In this document: positions 43,117-52,312 of the stretch, in pieces
Position numbering within the stretch: the stretch's first letter is position 1
How the letters are laid out: each line of letters opens with the position of its first letter
NCBI GenBank assembly: GCA_030041305.1
Contig: JASHOC010000050.1
Span: forward strand, 88,595-152,594
Reading direction: 5' to 3'
Origin: Acidobacteriaceae bacterium
GTDB lineage: Bacteria > Acidobacteriota > Terriglobia > Terriglobales > Acidobacteriaceae
Length of the DNA stretch: 64,000 bases
Position numbers and translations under genes: made by a program
The notes under the pieces: generated by a model
The model's database searches: none
Told to the model about the DNA's origin: nothing
The model's input: only the letters and a program-made list of their open reading frames with translations

Positions 43117-43974
43117 TCAGCCGTCCACGTCTTCGCCATCCGGCAACGGCTGACAGCAGGGGCACCAGAAGGTCACGCGCGCATCCGGCCCCTGAATGCG
43201 CCGCCGGATCTTGGCGCCGCAGCGGCGGCATGGTTCGCCCGCGCGCCCGTACACCCACAGGCTGGCCGCCGGATCGGAAGCGTGCGTGGTGCGCCGCCCC
43301 AGCCCGCGGTAGGTCACAATGGCGTTGCCCGAGTCCTCGAGCACATTGGCGCCCACCATCCTGCGCGCCGCGGCAATCACCGCTTGCACCTGCTCACGGC
43401 CGAGCGCCGACACCTTGCAATAGGGATGCGCGCCGGTGACAAAACAAATCTCCGACTTGAAGACGTTGCCCACCCCCGCCATCACCTCCTGGCGCAGCAG
43501 CACGTCGGCGATGGCCTCATCGGGATGCGCCAGCACGCGCCGCGCCGCTTCGGCCGCATCGAAGGCGTTGCTAAGCACATCGACTTCTGCGCGGGGAATC
43601 CTCGGGTGGCGCGCCAACGATTGCTCCGTATGCATTTCCGCCACCGGCACGCGAAAACCCACCGCCGCATACTCCTGGTTTTCAATCAGGACGCGCATGT
43701 CCCCGTGCGGCCGCTGCCACCGCTCGCCATGCCGGTAGATGTGCCAACTGCCGTTCATCAGCATGTGCGTGGCCAGCGTCGCGCCTCCCGAAAAATGGAT
43801 GAGCAGCCATTTGCCGCGCGATTCCACGCCGTCGACGAGCCGCCCGGTCAGCGGCGCGTCGTAGTTGAATCGGGCTAGACAGGGGAACGTGGAGTAAAAG
43901 CCCGTAAGGGCCTTACCGCCAAGCGCGCGCCCCAGTGCGCGCGCGGTGCGAAAGATCGTATCGCCTTCAGGCAT
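43117..43974 (-). CDS. nei: Formamidopyrimidine-DNA glycosylase / endonuclease VIII family (Nei)
   Basis: Base-excision repair glycosylase with lyase activity. The 285-residue protein starts MPEGDT, with the catalytic Pro2-Glu3 of the family; the Asp and Thr that follow suggest Nei (mycobacterial Nei2-like) rather than MutM. SRGKWLLIHF gives the conserved lysine, and the C-terminal zinc finger is C-R-R-C ... C-P-C-C. Its ATG overlaps the lhr stop by one base (TAATG), so the two are coupled. A neighbouring lhr-nei pair is known in mycobacteria, and suggests a shared repair job. Confidence 0.9.
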   Translation of the reverse strand: MPEGDTIFRTARALGRALGGKALTGFYSTFPCLARFNYDAPLTGRLVDGVESRGKWLLIHFSGGATLATHMLMNGSWHIYRHGERWQRPHGDMRVLIENQEYAAVGFRVPVAEMHTEQSLARHPRIPRAEVDVLSNAFDAAEAARRVLAHPDEAIADVLLRQEVMAGVGNVFKSEICFVTGAHPYCKVSALGREQVQAVIAAARRMVGANVLEDSGNAIVTYRGLGRRTTHASDPAASLWVYGRAGEPCRRCGAKIRRRIQGPDARVTFWCPCCQPLPDGEDVDG

Positions 43975-46436
43975 TATTGGACCTCGCCACTGTGTGCATC
44001 GCGCGCATGTTGCCCAACCGGCAGCGGAATTCGCCGCAGGTGCATGCCCAGCGGTCCCAGATGAAATCCGGCGTCCATCAGGAAACGCGCCATCCCATGC
44101 CCGGCGATCGGTTGCCCGTTGATCGTCCTAATCAGAACACCTTCATGACTGCTCTGCCGCATACGTTCCTGGCCGCGCTCGCTCAAGAAATGCGCCAGCC
44201 CCGCGGCGGCTTGCGAGCGCTCCGGCTCGTCGGCGGGTAAAAAGACCATCAGATTCGGATTTCCGCGACGCAGCCACGCCACCAACTGCCCGTTACGCAG
44301 AATCACCTCGGCGTAAACAGCGCGGTTGAGCAGGCGCGGCGTGCTTTCCCGCTCCACCGAAGCTCTGTCCGTGGGAACGCTTGCGTCTGCATCTTCCTCC
44401 GATACGGAAACGTCGGGCCAACGCAGCACCGAGCCGTACGGATTTGCCGGATCCGTCGCCGCCAACTGCACAAACTCGGGTTTTTCCGCCGGCGGCGCAT
44501 TGCGCAACTGGCGCAGCAAGTCGACCGCGGCAGGCAGCGCAAACTGCGTCGCCCCTAGCCCGGCCACGAAATAGCCGCGCCGGATTCGTCCGCTCTCTTC
44601 GAGCGCCTTCAGCACGTCATACACGGCGCTGAATCCGCCCGGCACATTTTCGGCGCTCACCCATTCGCGTAACAGTACTCCATAGCGGCTAAGCAATTGC
44701 AGCGCCAGCGCGTGGCTCCGCTCCGTCTCCGTCGGTTCCGTTCCCCGGCCGCCTGAGCCCGCTATACGCAGTGCTACCCAACGTCCCTGCGCGGTGGGCG
44801 GCGTGGTGCGGCGCGAGCGGAAAACCGCTCCCGTCTGATGGCGTCGCGGCGTCCGCGCGCTCTCCGGCTTGGCGATGTAGGCGCGCAGCGCGTGCAGCGA
44901 ATCGTTGGTGATGAGTCCGCGCCACACCAGGCTCCAAAGCGCATCGATGGTTTCGCCGGGATAACCCCCGCCCGCGGCCTGGTGCAGCGAATCGAAGAAG
45001 CTGGCGCCCGCGGACTCCAGCGTCGCAAGCAGTTTCTCTTCGCGCTCTGTGAGCGGCTCCGTTAATGGCCGCTGCTGCAAAAGCAACGGCAGTTTTTCGG
45101 CAAGAAACAGGGCGATGCGCCCATCGCGTTCGCCGATCGGTTCGACGCCGGCCCACGTCACTTCCCCTGCGGCAATCAGCGTATCGAGACCCTCAGACGT
45201 GTAGTTCGCGATGCGCGCGGACAGAATCGATGTCTCCAGCAACGACGCCGGCGCCGGCGCCCCCTGCAGGTTCTCGATCACGTCCAGCAGCGCGTCCAGA
45301 TGCCGCGGCCCGCTGCGCCGCGGCGCCACCAGTCCTTGCCAGTGGGTCACAAACCGCGCCAGCGTGTGCTGCTCCACCGGCTCGACTTCACGCCGCAGCT
45401 TCGCCAGCGACTTGCGGCGGATCTGGCGCAAAATCTCCGCATCGCACCATTCCTGATGTATTCCGCCGGGCCGGAAGCCTCCCTCCAGCACGCGGCCTTC
45501 CTGCGCAAGCTGCCGCAGCGCGTTCTCCACGGCCTCCCTATCGAGCGCAAAGCGCTCCGCGGCTTCCCGCACGGTGAACGGCCCATGCGTGCGCGCGTAA
45601 CGGCGCACCAATTCGAGCACGGGATGCGCCACCGGTTCGAGCAGCGCCACCGCCAAACCCGGCGGCAACGGAATGCCCAGCGCATCGCGGAAGCGCGCTG
45701 CGTCTTCGGCGGCAACCAGGCGCCTTTCGCCGGCAATGCGCAGCTCGAGCAACCGGCGCGCGCGCACCAGCCGGTCAACGTGGGCTAGCAATTCCGGCGA
45801 GACCACGCGCCGCGCCAGTTCCTCGCGCGTCAAATCGCCAAGCCGCTGGCAAAGGTCGTGCATTCCGTCTGCGGAACGGGCACGAAAAATCTCCGCCAGA
45901 CACTGCGCCGTCTCTTCCACTTCGGCCATCGCATCGACGTCCAGCAACTCGCGCAAATCGGCCTCGCCCATCAATTCGCGCAACTGCTCCTGGTCGATGG
46001 TCAGCGCCTGCGCGCGCCGCTCCGCCAGCGGCGCATCGCCCTCATACACAAAATTCGCCACATAGCTGAACAGCAGCGAAGCGGCGAACGGCGAGGGCTT
46101 GCGCGTTTCGACCACATGCACCCGAATCTGGCGCTGCTCGACGGCGCGCAGTGTTTCAATCAGCGCCGGCATGTCGAAGACGTCGCGCAGGCACTCGCGA
46201 TAGGCTTCGAGCAGCAGCGGAAACGAAGGGTAGCGCGAGGCCACGCTGAGCAGATCGTAGGAGCGCTTGCGCAACTGCCACAGCGGCGAGCGCTGGTCGG
46301 CGCGGCGGCGCGGCAGCAGGAGCGCGCGCCCCGCAGCCTCGCGAAAGCGCCCGGCAAACAGCGCCGTCGAGCCCAACTGCCGCTGCACAAGCTGCATGGC
46401 TTCGGCCGCCTCGACCAGAATCCAGTCCGCATCGGC
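43974..46436 (-). CDS. lhr: Lhr-type helicase, C-terminal part (after a frameshift)
   Basis: Continuation of Lhr in another frame. From about 46436 the protein reads DADWILVEAAEAMQLV and then GRALLLPRRR, RKRSYDLL, and SFPLLLEAYRECLRDVFDMPALI, which is the usual region after the Lhr core. It carries on to a long C-terminal section ending at 43974. The frame opens at 46583, but residues before 46436 are a shadow. Adding one base in the CCGCCGAT stretch near 46434 joins E-P-P to D-A-D-W, as in related Lhr proteins. So this is one gene with a single-base loss, either real or a sequencing error. Confidence 0.85.
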   Translation of the reverse strand, partial: ADADWILVEAAEAMQLVQRQLGSTALFAGRFREAAGRALLLPRRRADQRSPLWQLRKRSYDLLSVASRYPSFPLLLEAYRECLRDVFDMPALIETLRAVEQRQIRVHVVETRKPSPFAASLLFSYVANFVYEGDAPLAERRAQALTIDQEQLRELMGEADLRELLDVDAMAEVEETAQCLAEIFRARSADGMHDLCQRLGDLTREELARRVVSPELLAHVDRLVRARRLLELRIAGERRLVAAEDAARFRDALGIPLPPGLAVALLEPVAHPVLELVRRYARTHGPFTVREAAERFALDREAVENALRQLAQEGRVLEGGFRPGGIHQEWCDAEILRQIRRKSLAKLRREVEPVEQHTLARFVTHWQGLVAPRRSGPRHLDALLDVIENLQGAPAPASLLETSILSARIANYTSEGLDTLIAAGEVTWAGVEPIGERDGRIALFLAEKLPLLLQQRPLTEPLTEREEKLLATLESAGASFFDSLHQAAGGGYPGETIDALWSLVWRGLITNDSLHALRAYIAKPESARTPRRHQTGAVFRSRRTTPPTAQGRWVALRIAGSGGRGTEPTETERSHALALQLLSRYGVLLREWVSAENVPGGFSAVYDVLKALEESGRIRRGYFVAGLGATQFALPAAVDLLRQLRNAPPAEKPEFVQLAATDPANPYGSVLRWPDVSVSEEDADASVPTDRASVERESTPRLLNRAVYAEVILRNGQLVAWLRRGNPNLMVFLPADEPERSQAAAGLAHFLSERGQERMRQSSHEGVLIRTINGQPIAGHGMARFLMDAGFHLGPLGMHLRRIPLPVGQHARDAHSGEVQ

Positions 46437-49009
46437 GGCTCGTCGGTGTCGGGGAAGCGCAGCACAAAGCCGTCGTCGCCCCACAGAGTCTCTACCTCCG
46501 GCCCGCCGGCGGCGCGGATGCGCGCGCTCACCGCCATCGCCCAGGGAATGTGAATGCGGCTGCCGAAGGGCGTCAGCACGCACACCCGCCAGTCGCCCAG
46601 CTCGTCGCGGCAGCGTTCAATCACGATAGTGCGGTCGTCGGGAACCTGGCCTGTTGCATTCGCCTGGTCCGCCAAAAAGCGCAACAAGTTCTCCGCCGCG
46701 CCGGGATCGAGATCGTGTTCGGTCACCAGCCGCGTCAGCGCGGCCGGCTGCGGAAGGGCGCGCAGCTCGCGCACCATGGCGCCAATCCGCTGTCCGAATT
46801 CGAGCGGCCGGCCCGGCCCATCGCCCTTCCAGAACGGCATTTTGCCCGGCTCGCCCGGCGCCGGCGTCACCAGCACCCGGTCATGGGTGATGTCGACGAT
46901 GCGCCATGTCGAAGCGCCCAAAATGAACGTATCGTTGGGGTGGGACTCGAAGACCATCTCCTCGTCCAGCTCGCCCACGCGCACGGCTTTGCCTCCGGTG
47001 TAAGCCAGGAAAACGCCGTAGAGACCGCGGTCGGGAATCGTGCCCGCGTTCAAAATGGCGAGCCGCGCCGCTCCTGCGCGCGCGCTGACTACGTTGCGAA
47101 TGCGATCCCAGGTAAGCCGCGGCCGCAGCTCGGCAAACTCATCGGAGGGGTAGCGTCCGCTCAGCAAATCCAGCACCCCCTCGAAGACGGCCCGCGTGAG
47201 CGCACCGAAGGGCGCCGCCCGCCGCACCAGATTGTAGAGAAAATCGACGGGAACTTCGGGAGGAGCGGAGTCAGCGGAGCCAGCGGCGCTCGCGGAGGGA
47301 GTGAAATCCAGTCCGCGGGGTCGCTTGTTCCCTTGCTCCCTCGTTCCCTTGATCCCCGTCTTTCCCGGCGGATGCGCCACAATGGCCACCAACTGCTGCG
47401 CCAGCACATCCAGCGGATTACGCGGAAACCGCGTGGACTCGATATGCCCCTCCTGCATGGCGCGGGTGACGGCGGCGCAGGCCACCAGGTCGGCGCGATA
47501 CTTGGGAAACAGGACCCCCTCGCTCACGGCGTCCACGTGGTGGCCGGCGCGGCCAATGCGCTGCATGCCGCTGGCCACCGAGGGCGGCGACTCAATCTGC
47601 ACCACAAGATCCACCGCCCCCATGTCAATACCGAGTTCGAGCGTCGAGGTCGCGCACAGGGCGCGAATCTGCCCCGCCTTGAGCTGTTCTTCAATCACCG
47701 CCCGCTGCGCCGCAGCCAGCGAGCCGTGATGGGCGCGCGCGATGGGTACGCCGGCCAGGTCGTTCAACGCGCCTGCCAGCCGTTCCGCGATCTGGCGCGC
47801 ATTCACAAACAGAATGCTCGAGTTGCGCGCGCGAATGATTTCCAGCAGCCGGGGATGGATCGCGTTCCAGATCGACACCCGCCTTGGCGTCTGCGAAGCA
47901 GGGCCTGAGGGAATCTCCTCCATCTCTCCCAGCCGCGCCATATCTTCCACCGGAACCTCGATGTGCAGCTTAAGCTGTTTCGGCGCGACGGCATTCACGA
48001 TCGTCACCGGCCGGTAGCGCAATGCGCCGGAATCGGCGACTTCGCCCAATACAGCGCTGTCATCCTGAGCGACCCAAGCGCCAGCGGAGGGACTCGAAGG
48101 ATCTGCGGTTGCTTCTTGCGGGTCCACGGCAGAAACAAGATTCATCGCTCTAGCATTCATCGTGAGAGTGCCTCTCGCCGAATGCTCCGCAGCCGCGGCG
48201 TGAGTCGCTGACTTGCTGACTCGCTGGCTCGCTGACTCGCTTTTCTCCGCGCTCCCAACCTCCACCCCGCCCAAAAACCGCGCCACCTCTTCCAGCGGAC
48301 GCTGCGTGGCCGAAAGCCCGATACGTTGGATGGGCCTGGCTGTCAGCGCCTCCAGCCGCTCCAGGCTCAGCGCCAGGTGCGCGCCGCGTTTGGTGGGCAC
48401 AAGGGAATGAATCTCGTCCACGATCACGGTGTCCACCGTGCGCAACGCCTCGGCGGCCTGTGACGTTAACAGCAGATACAGCGACTCCGGCGTGGTGATG
48501 AGAATCTCCGCGGGCTGACGCGCAAACCGCGCCCGCTCCCGCTGCGGCGTGTCGCCGGTGCGCACGCTGATCGCCGGCTCGCGAAACGCCACGCCCATGC
48601 GCCGCGCCATATTGGCGATCCCGGCCAAGGGCGACCGGAGATTGCGCTCCACGTCCACCGCCAGCGCCTTTAGGGGTGAAACATACACAATCCTGCAAAC
48701 GCGCGCTTTGTCCCCACTCGCCCGCCGTCCCCTTGTTCCCTCGTTGCCTTGTTCCCTTTTTCCCTTGTCTTCTTGTTCCCTACCTTCCAGCATCAGCCGG
48801 TCCAGGCACCAGAGAAACGCCGCCAACGTCTTTCCCGTCCCTGTGGGCGCCAGGATCAGCGCATTTTCCCCGCGTGCAATCACCGGCCAGCCCAGCCTTT
48901 GTGGGGCTGTGGGCGCGTCAAAGACGGCCCGAAACCACGCGGCGGTGACCGGACGAAAACAGGCCAGCGCTTGTAAGATCACGTCGGGAGTGGGCATCTG
49001 CGGGGACAT
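46160..49009 (-). CDS. lhr: Lhr-type ATP-dependent helicase, N-terminal part (frameshifted)
   Basis: Large superfamily-2 DNA helicase. The N-terminal core has Walker A APTGTGKT (54-61), DEIH (198-201), GLSAT (231-235) and motif VI QRIGRAGH (483-490). The true protein continues in another frame from about 46434; this frame runs to a stop at 46160 through non-homologous residues. Joined, it would be about 1,680 residues. Three in-frame insertions (about 75-100, 255-330 and 548-585) come from short word repeats. ATG 49009 is chosen; no strong ribosome-binding site is seen. It is followed by nei. Confidence 0.88.
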   Translation of the reverse strand: MSPQMPTPDVILQALACFRPVTAAWFRAVFDAPTAPQRLGWPVIARGENALILAPTGTGKTLAAFLWCLDRLMLEGREQEDKGKREQGNEGTRGRRASGDKARVCRIVYVSPLKALAVDVERNLRSPLAGIANMARRMGVAFREPAISVRTGDTPQRERARFARQPAEILITTPESLYLLLTSQAAEALRTVDTVIVDEIHSLVPTKRGAHLALSLERLEALTARPIQRIGLSATQRPLEEVARFLGGVEVGSAEKSESASQRVSKSATHAAAAEHSARGTLTMNARAMNLVSAVDPQEATADPSSPSAGAWVAQDDSAVLGEVADSGALRYRPVTIVNAVAPKQLKLHIEVPVEDMARLGEMEEIPSGPASQTPRRVSIWNAIHPRLLEIIRARNSSILFVNARQIAERLAGALNDLAGVPIARAHHGSLAAAQRAVIEEQLKAGQIRALCATSTLELGIDMGAVDLVVQIESPPSVASGMQRIGRAGHHVDAVSEGVLFPKYRADLVACAAVTRAMQEGHIESTRFPRNPLDVLAQQLVAIVAHPPGKTGIKGTREQGNKRPRGLDFTPSASAAGSADSAPPEVPVDFLYNLVRRAAPFGALTRAVFEGVLDLLSGRYPSDEFAELRPRLTWDRIRNVVSARAGAARLAILNAGTIPDRGLYGVFLAYTGGKAVRVGELDEEMVFESHPNDTFILGASTWRIVDITHDRVLVTPAPGEPGKMPFWKGDGPGRPLEFGQRIGAMVRELRALPQPAALTRLVTEHDLDPGAAENLLRFLADQANATGQVPDDRTIVIERCRDELGDWRVCVLTPFGSRIHIPWAMAVSARIRAAGGPEVETLWGDDGFVLRFPDTDEPPMRTGFWSRRPKPCSLCSGSWARRRCLPGAFARLRGARSCCRAAAPTSARRCGSCASAPTICSAWPRATLRFRCCSKPIASACATSSTCRR
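47325..47356. repeat. GGGAACAAG-type repeat inside lhr
   Basis: Encodes the TREQGNKR part of the third Lhr insertion. A separate AGCGGAGTC-type 9-base repeat lies beside it (47270-47300). Confidence 0.6.
48203..48243. repeat. GACTCGCT-type repeat inside lhr
   Basis: Four to five units of GCTGACTC/GCTGGCTC words encode the SESASQRVSKSAT stretch, part of a roughly 75-residue insertion. Confidence 0.6.
48728..48782. repeat. GGGAACAAG-type repeat inside lhr (near motif I)
   Basis: Six or so imperfect units encode REQEDKGKREQGNEGTRG between Walker A and motif Ia of Lhr. Confidence 0.65.
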
Positions 49010-49343
49010 GCTGCTTCATCGAGATTAGCGCGGCCGCCCAGCGAAAACAAAGCGAAAGCGCGGAAAACTTCCCAACCCGGCCCGCATCGAGGGTCAACAT
49101 AAGCGGCCGGTTAAACGTCTTCAAAATAAGCGGCAGGTTCAGTGTCTTCAAAAGCGTCGGCTTTGGGCGAGGATCAGGGGCCGCGCGTTTACCCCGAGAC
49201 CTCCCCTTACAATCGCGTCCACTCCGGCATGCCGCAGAAAGCGGAAATCTTCCTAGGGAAAGCCCTTGGCCCTTCGCAATGAAGCCGGATCGTACCGGAA
49301 GGGCCGCGCATCTCTGCTGGTAGCGTGAATCTCCCGAAGCCCC
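49010..49343. other. Divergent promoter region of lhr and the acyl-CoA synthetase fusion gene
   Basis: A 334-base stretch without a supported gene. It contains a tandem 27-base direct repeat (49101-49154, listed separately). I see no clear -10/-35 pair. Confidence 0.4.
49101..49154. repeat. 27-bp tandem direct repeat, two copies
   Basis: Units 49101-49127 and 49128-49154 both begin AAGCGGC and end TCTTCAAAA plus one base, with a few mismatches in the middle. It sits in the lhr / acyl-CoA synthetase promoter region. Confidence 0.75.
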
Positions 49344-52226
49344 ATGCGTGATCATCTGGCCACATTGCTCGACGATTTTCGACTGTTTAACCGCGAGATA
49401 GCAGTGGTTCGCTACCAGGGCGTGCGACGGCGGGTAACGACCTATGGCGAGCTGGCGCGACTGGCCGGACGGTTTGCGGCCCTGCTCGAGCGTCGCGGCG
49501 TCGCGGCGGGTGACCGGGTGCTGCTGTGGGGCGAAAACAGCGCAGAGTGGATCGCGGCCTTTTACGGCTGCATGATGCGCGGAGTCCTTGCAGTTCCTCT
49601 CGACGCTAGCGGAGCGGCCGAATTCGCGGCGCGCGTGGCCATCGACGTGAAGCCCAAGCTGGCCGTGGGTGACACCCTGCTGATCGACCGGTTGGCTTTC
49701 TCGTCTTCGCCATCCCGCTCCGCCAACTCCGGAAACAATGGCGCTTCCGGGGAGCATTTCGATGTCCCGCGTCTGCCCTTCGAAAACTGGCCCTCCGAGC
49801 TGCCGGCGGAAGAGGCCGGGCCAATCTCCGGGCTTTCCTACGACACGCCGCTCGAAATCCTCTTTACTTCCGGCACCACGGGCGACCCCAAGGGCGTGGT
49901 CATTACCCATGGCAACGTGCTGGCCAGCGTCGGTCCGGTCGAGGACGCTTCCCAGCCCTATATGCGCTACGAGTGGCTCGTCCATCCCCTGCGCATTCTG
50001 CACACGCTGCCTTTGAGCCATGTCTTCGGACAGACTATGGGCCTGTGGGTCCCGCCGATTTATAAAGCCGAACTTCACTTCGAAAGCCGTCTCGCCGCTC
50101 CACGTCTCATCGATCTGATCCGGCGCGAGCGGATCTCGGTGCTGGCCGCGGTGCCGCGCGTCCTGGCCTTGCTCAAATCGCACCTGGAAGTGACCCTTCC
50201 CGGCCTCGAAGATCGCATCGCTGCGGCCGGTCCCCTCAATCCTTGGCGGCGCTGGTGGCGCTACCGCAAAGTGCATCGCGAGTTTGGGCTCAAATTTTGG
50301 GCGTTTGTCTCCGGTGGCGGCGCGCTGCCCGGCCCGCTCGAGCAGTTCTGGAACGCCCTCGGCTTCGTGCTCGTGCAGGGCTACGGAATGACTGAGACCA
50401 CCGCGCTCATCACGCTCAACCACCCCTTTCATGTGGCCAAGGGAACCATCGGCAAGCCGCTGGCCGGGCGCGAAGTCAAGCTCGCCCCCGACGGCGAAGT
50501 GCTGGTCCGCGGCGGCATGATTTCGGGCGCCACCTGGTCCGGCGGCCAAATGCGTCCACGCCAGGACGAGTGGTTGGCCACCGGCGATTTGGCGGAACGC
50601 CAGCCCTCGGGCGAGCTGAAATTCATCGGTCGCAAAAGCGAGGTGATCGTCACCGCGGCGGGCCTCAATCTGCACCCCGAAGACTTGGAAGCCGTGGTGG
50701 AAGAGCAGCCGGGAGTCGCCGCCTGCGCGGTTGTGCCCTTGGAGACCCAGGCGGGAACGGAAGCCTGTGCGGTGCTCGCCATTCGCGGCGCGGAGGCGAA
50801 GGCCGCCGAGGCGATCGAGGCGGCCAACACCAAACTGCCCGAATTCCAGCGGATTCGCCGTTGGGTGCTCTGGCCCGAACCCGATCTCCCCCGCACCTCC
50901 ACCGGCAAGGTGAAGCGCAAAGTAGTGGCGCAGTGGCTGCACCGGACCGAGAACGTCGGCAAGGCTGGAGCAGGAAACGGCGTCGGCAAAGGCGCGGTCC
51001 CGGCTGAATTCAGCGCCTTTTCCGATTGGTTGCTGGCGTTAATTGCGCAAGTTACCGGGGAATCCCCACCAGGTGTGGGCGACGAGCTGCGTCTGACCGA
51101 AGATCTGCACCTCGACAGCCTGGGGCGCGTCCAATTAGCCGCCGCCATTGAGGAGCGGCTGGGCGTGGTCTCGGAGAACGGATTGCTCGAAGAAGTGCAA
51201 ACCCTCGGAGATCTGCGCAAATTAATTGCGGGTGAGGCAAGGCGCGGCGCTGAACAGCCGATGCCCGAAGTGGAGCAGCTCGTGCCAGCCGCCGCGGCTT
51301 CGCGCGGGAGCGGTTCTGCATCCGGCGCAAATCCGCCAGCCGCCGCTCCATCGCAAAGGCCCATCGCGCAATCGGCTTCAAGCGGCGCGGTTCCTGTGGC
51401 CTCCGCGACCTCGGCGCCCCAGGCGGGATCGCGGCCGCCTGCCGTTGCCGAACCGCCGCGCGCGCGTTTTGTCTATCCAGCCTGGCCGTGGTGGAAGTCA
51501 TTTGCATGGGCGCGCATCGCGTTTTCTGAGGCGGTAATGCGGCCGCTGGTGTGGCTCCTTGCCGCGCCCCAAGTGGTCGCGCCGGAGTCGCTCGATCCGC
51601 GCGAGCCGATCCTTATCGTGGCCAACCACGTTACTGCCTACGACGCGCCACTCATCCAGTTCGCGCTCCCCGGACCGATGCGCCGCCACGTGGCCACCGC
51701 GATGCTGGGCGAACTGCTTGAAGACTTCCGCCACGCGCGCAATCCCTACCAGCCCGCGGGGCAGAAGGGCATTTTCCCCTTAGGCCCTCCGGCGTATCTG
51801 CTCGTGACCGAGCTCTTCAACGTCTTTCCGCTTCCGCAGCAGCGGGATTTTCAGTCCAGCTTCGCCCACGCCGGCCGCGCCCTCGATCGCGGCTACCACG
51901 TCCTGGTTTTTCCCGAAGGCGCGCGCTCGGCCGAAGGCAAACTGGCGCCTTTCCGCCAAGGCATTGGATTGCTCGCCAAGCAGAGCTATACCGCGGTGCT
52001 GCCAATAGGCCTCCGCGGCCTTGGGGAGTTGAAAGCCGCGCGTCGCCGGTGGTTCCGTTCGGGCATGATCGAAGTGCACGTCGGCCAGCCCATCCGCTTT
52101 TCTTCCGAGGTGAGCGAAGCGGCCATCACGCGGCGTTTGCACGATGAGGTCGAACGATTGATCGGGCAATCGGGATCAGGGACCAGCGACTCGGGAGCAG
52201 GGCAGGGATCAGGAACTAACCACTGA
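49344..52226 (+). CDS. Acyl-CoA synthetase-ACP-acyltransferase fusion protein
   Basis: A 960-residue, three-domain protein. Residues ~1-535 are an AMP-binding fatty-acyl synthetase, with the phosphate-binding loop FTSGTTGDPKG, GYGMTETTA, and LATGDLAERQPSGELKFIGRKSEVI. Residues ~565-640 are an acyl-carrier domain with the phosphopantetheine serine in LHLDSLGRVQ. A Pro/Ala/Ser-rich linker follows. Residues ~755-940 are a PlsC-type acyltransferase with NHVTAYDAP (HX4D) and FPEGARS. It could activate a free fatty acid, hold it on its own carrier domain and transfer it to a lysolipid or other acceptor. The C-terminal ~20 residues come from a short repeat. Confidence 0.88.
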   Translation: MRDHLATLLDDFRLFNREIAVVRYQGVRRRVTTYGELARLAGRFAALLERRGVAAGDRVLLWGENSAEWIAAFYGCMMRGVLAVPLDASGAAEFAARVAIDVKPKLAVGDTLLIDRLAFSSSPSRSANSGNNGASGEHFDVPRLPFENWPSELPAEEAGPISGLSYDTPLEILFTSGTTGDPKGVVITHGNVLASVGPVEDASQPYMRYEWLVHPLRILHTLPLSHVFGQTMGLWVPPIYKAELHFESRLAAPRLIDLIRRERISVLAAVPRVLALLKSHLEVTLPGLEDRIAAAGPLNPWRRWWRYRKVHREFGLKFWAFVSGGGALPGPLEQFWNALGFVLVQGYGMTETTALITLNHPFHVAKGTIGKPLAGREVKLAPDGEVLVRGGMISGATWSGGQMRPRQDEWLATGDLAERQPSGELKFIGRKSEVIVTAAGLNLHPEDLEAVVEEQPGVAACAVVPLETQAGTEACAVLAIRGAEAKAAEAIEAANTKLPEFQRIRRWVLWPEPDLPRTSTGKVKRKVVAQWLHRTENVGKAGAGNGVGKGAVPAEFSAFSDWLLALIAQVTGESPPGVGDELRLTEDLHLDSLGRVQLAAAIEERLGVVSENGLLEEVQTLGDLRKLIAGEARRGAEQPMPEVEQLVPAAAASRGSGSASGANPPAAAPSQRPIAQSASSGAVPVASATSAPQAGSRPPAVAEPPRARFVYPAWPWWKSFAWARIAFSEAVMRPLVWLLAAPQVVAPESLDPREPILIVANHVTAYDAPLIQFALPGPMRRHVATAMLGELLEDFRHARNPYQPAGQKGIFPLGPPAYLLVTELFNVFPLPQQRDFQSSFAHAGRALDRGYHVLVFPEGARSAEGKLAPFRQGIGLLAKQSYTAVLPIGLRGLGELKAARRRWFRSGMIEVHVGQPIRFSSEVSEAAITRRLHDEVERLIGQSGSGTSDSGAGQGSGTNH

Positions 52227-52312
52227 TCACGGGCCACTGAAGACTGACACCTGAAAGGGGAAAGCTGGGAAACTGACCCCTGATCACTGAGAACTATTAA
52301 CTGCGAACTGCC
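52165..52312. repeat. Mixed GGGATCAGG / CTGARAACT short word repeats
   Basis: Degenerate copies of a GGGATCAGG word encode the Gly/Ser-rich end of the acyl-CoA synthetase fusion, then CTGA-based heptamers fill the gap up to the convergent glycosyltransferase. Confidence 0.55.

Noticed and set aside
46550..47908. A 452-codon plus-strand frame inside lhr
   Set aside because: Antisense shadow of the helicase core; no start signal.
48918..50942. A 674-codon minus-strand open frame opposite the acyl-CoA synthetase fusion and lhr start
   Set aside because: It is the antisense of recognised coding DNA, a common result of high G+C codon bias; its residues match no family.
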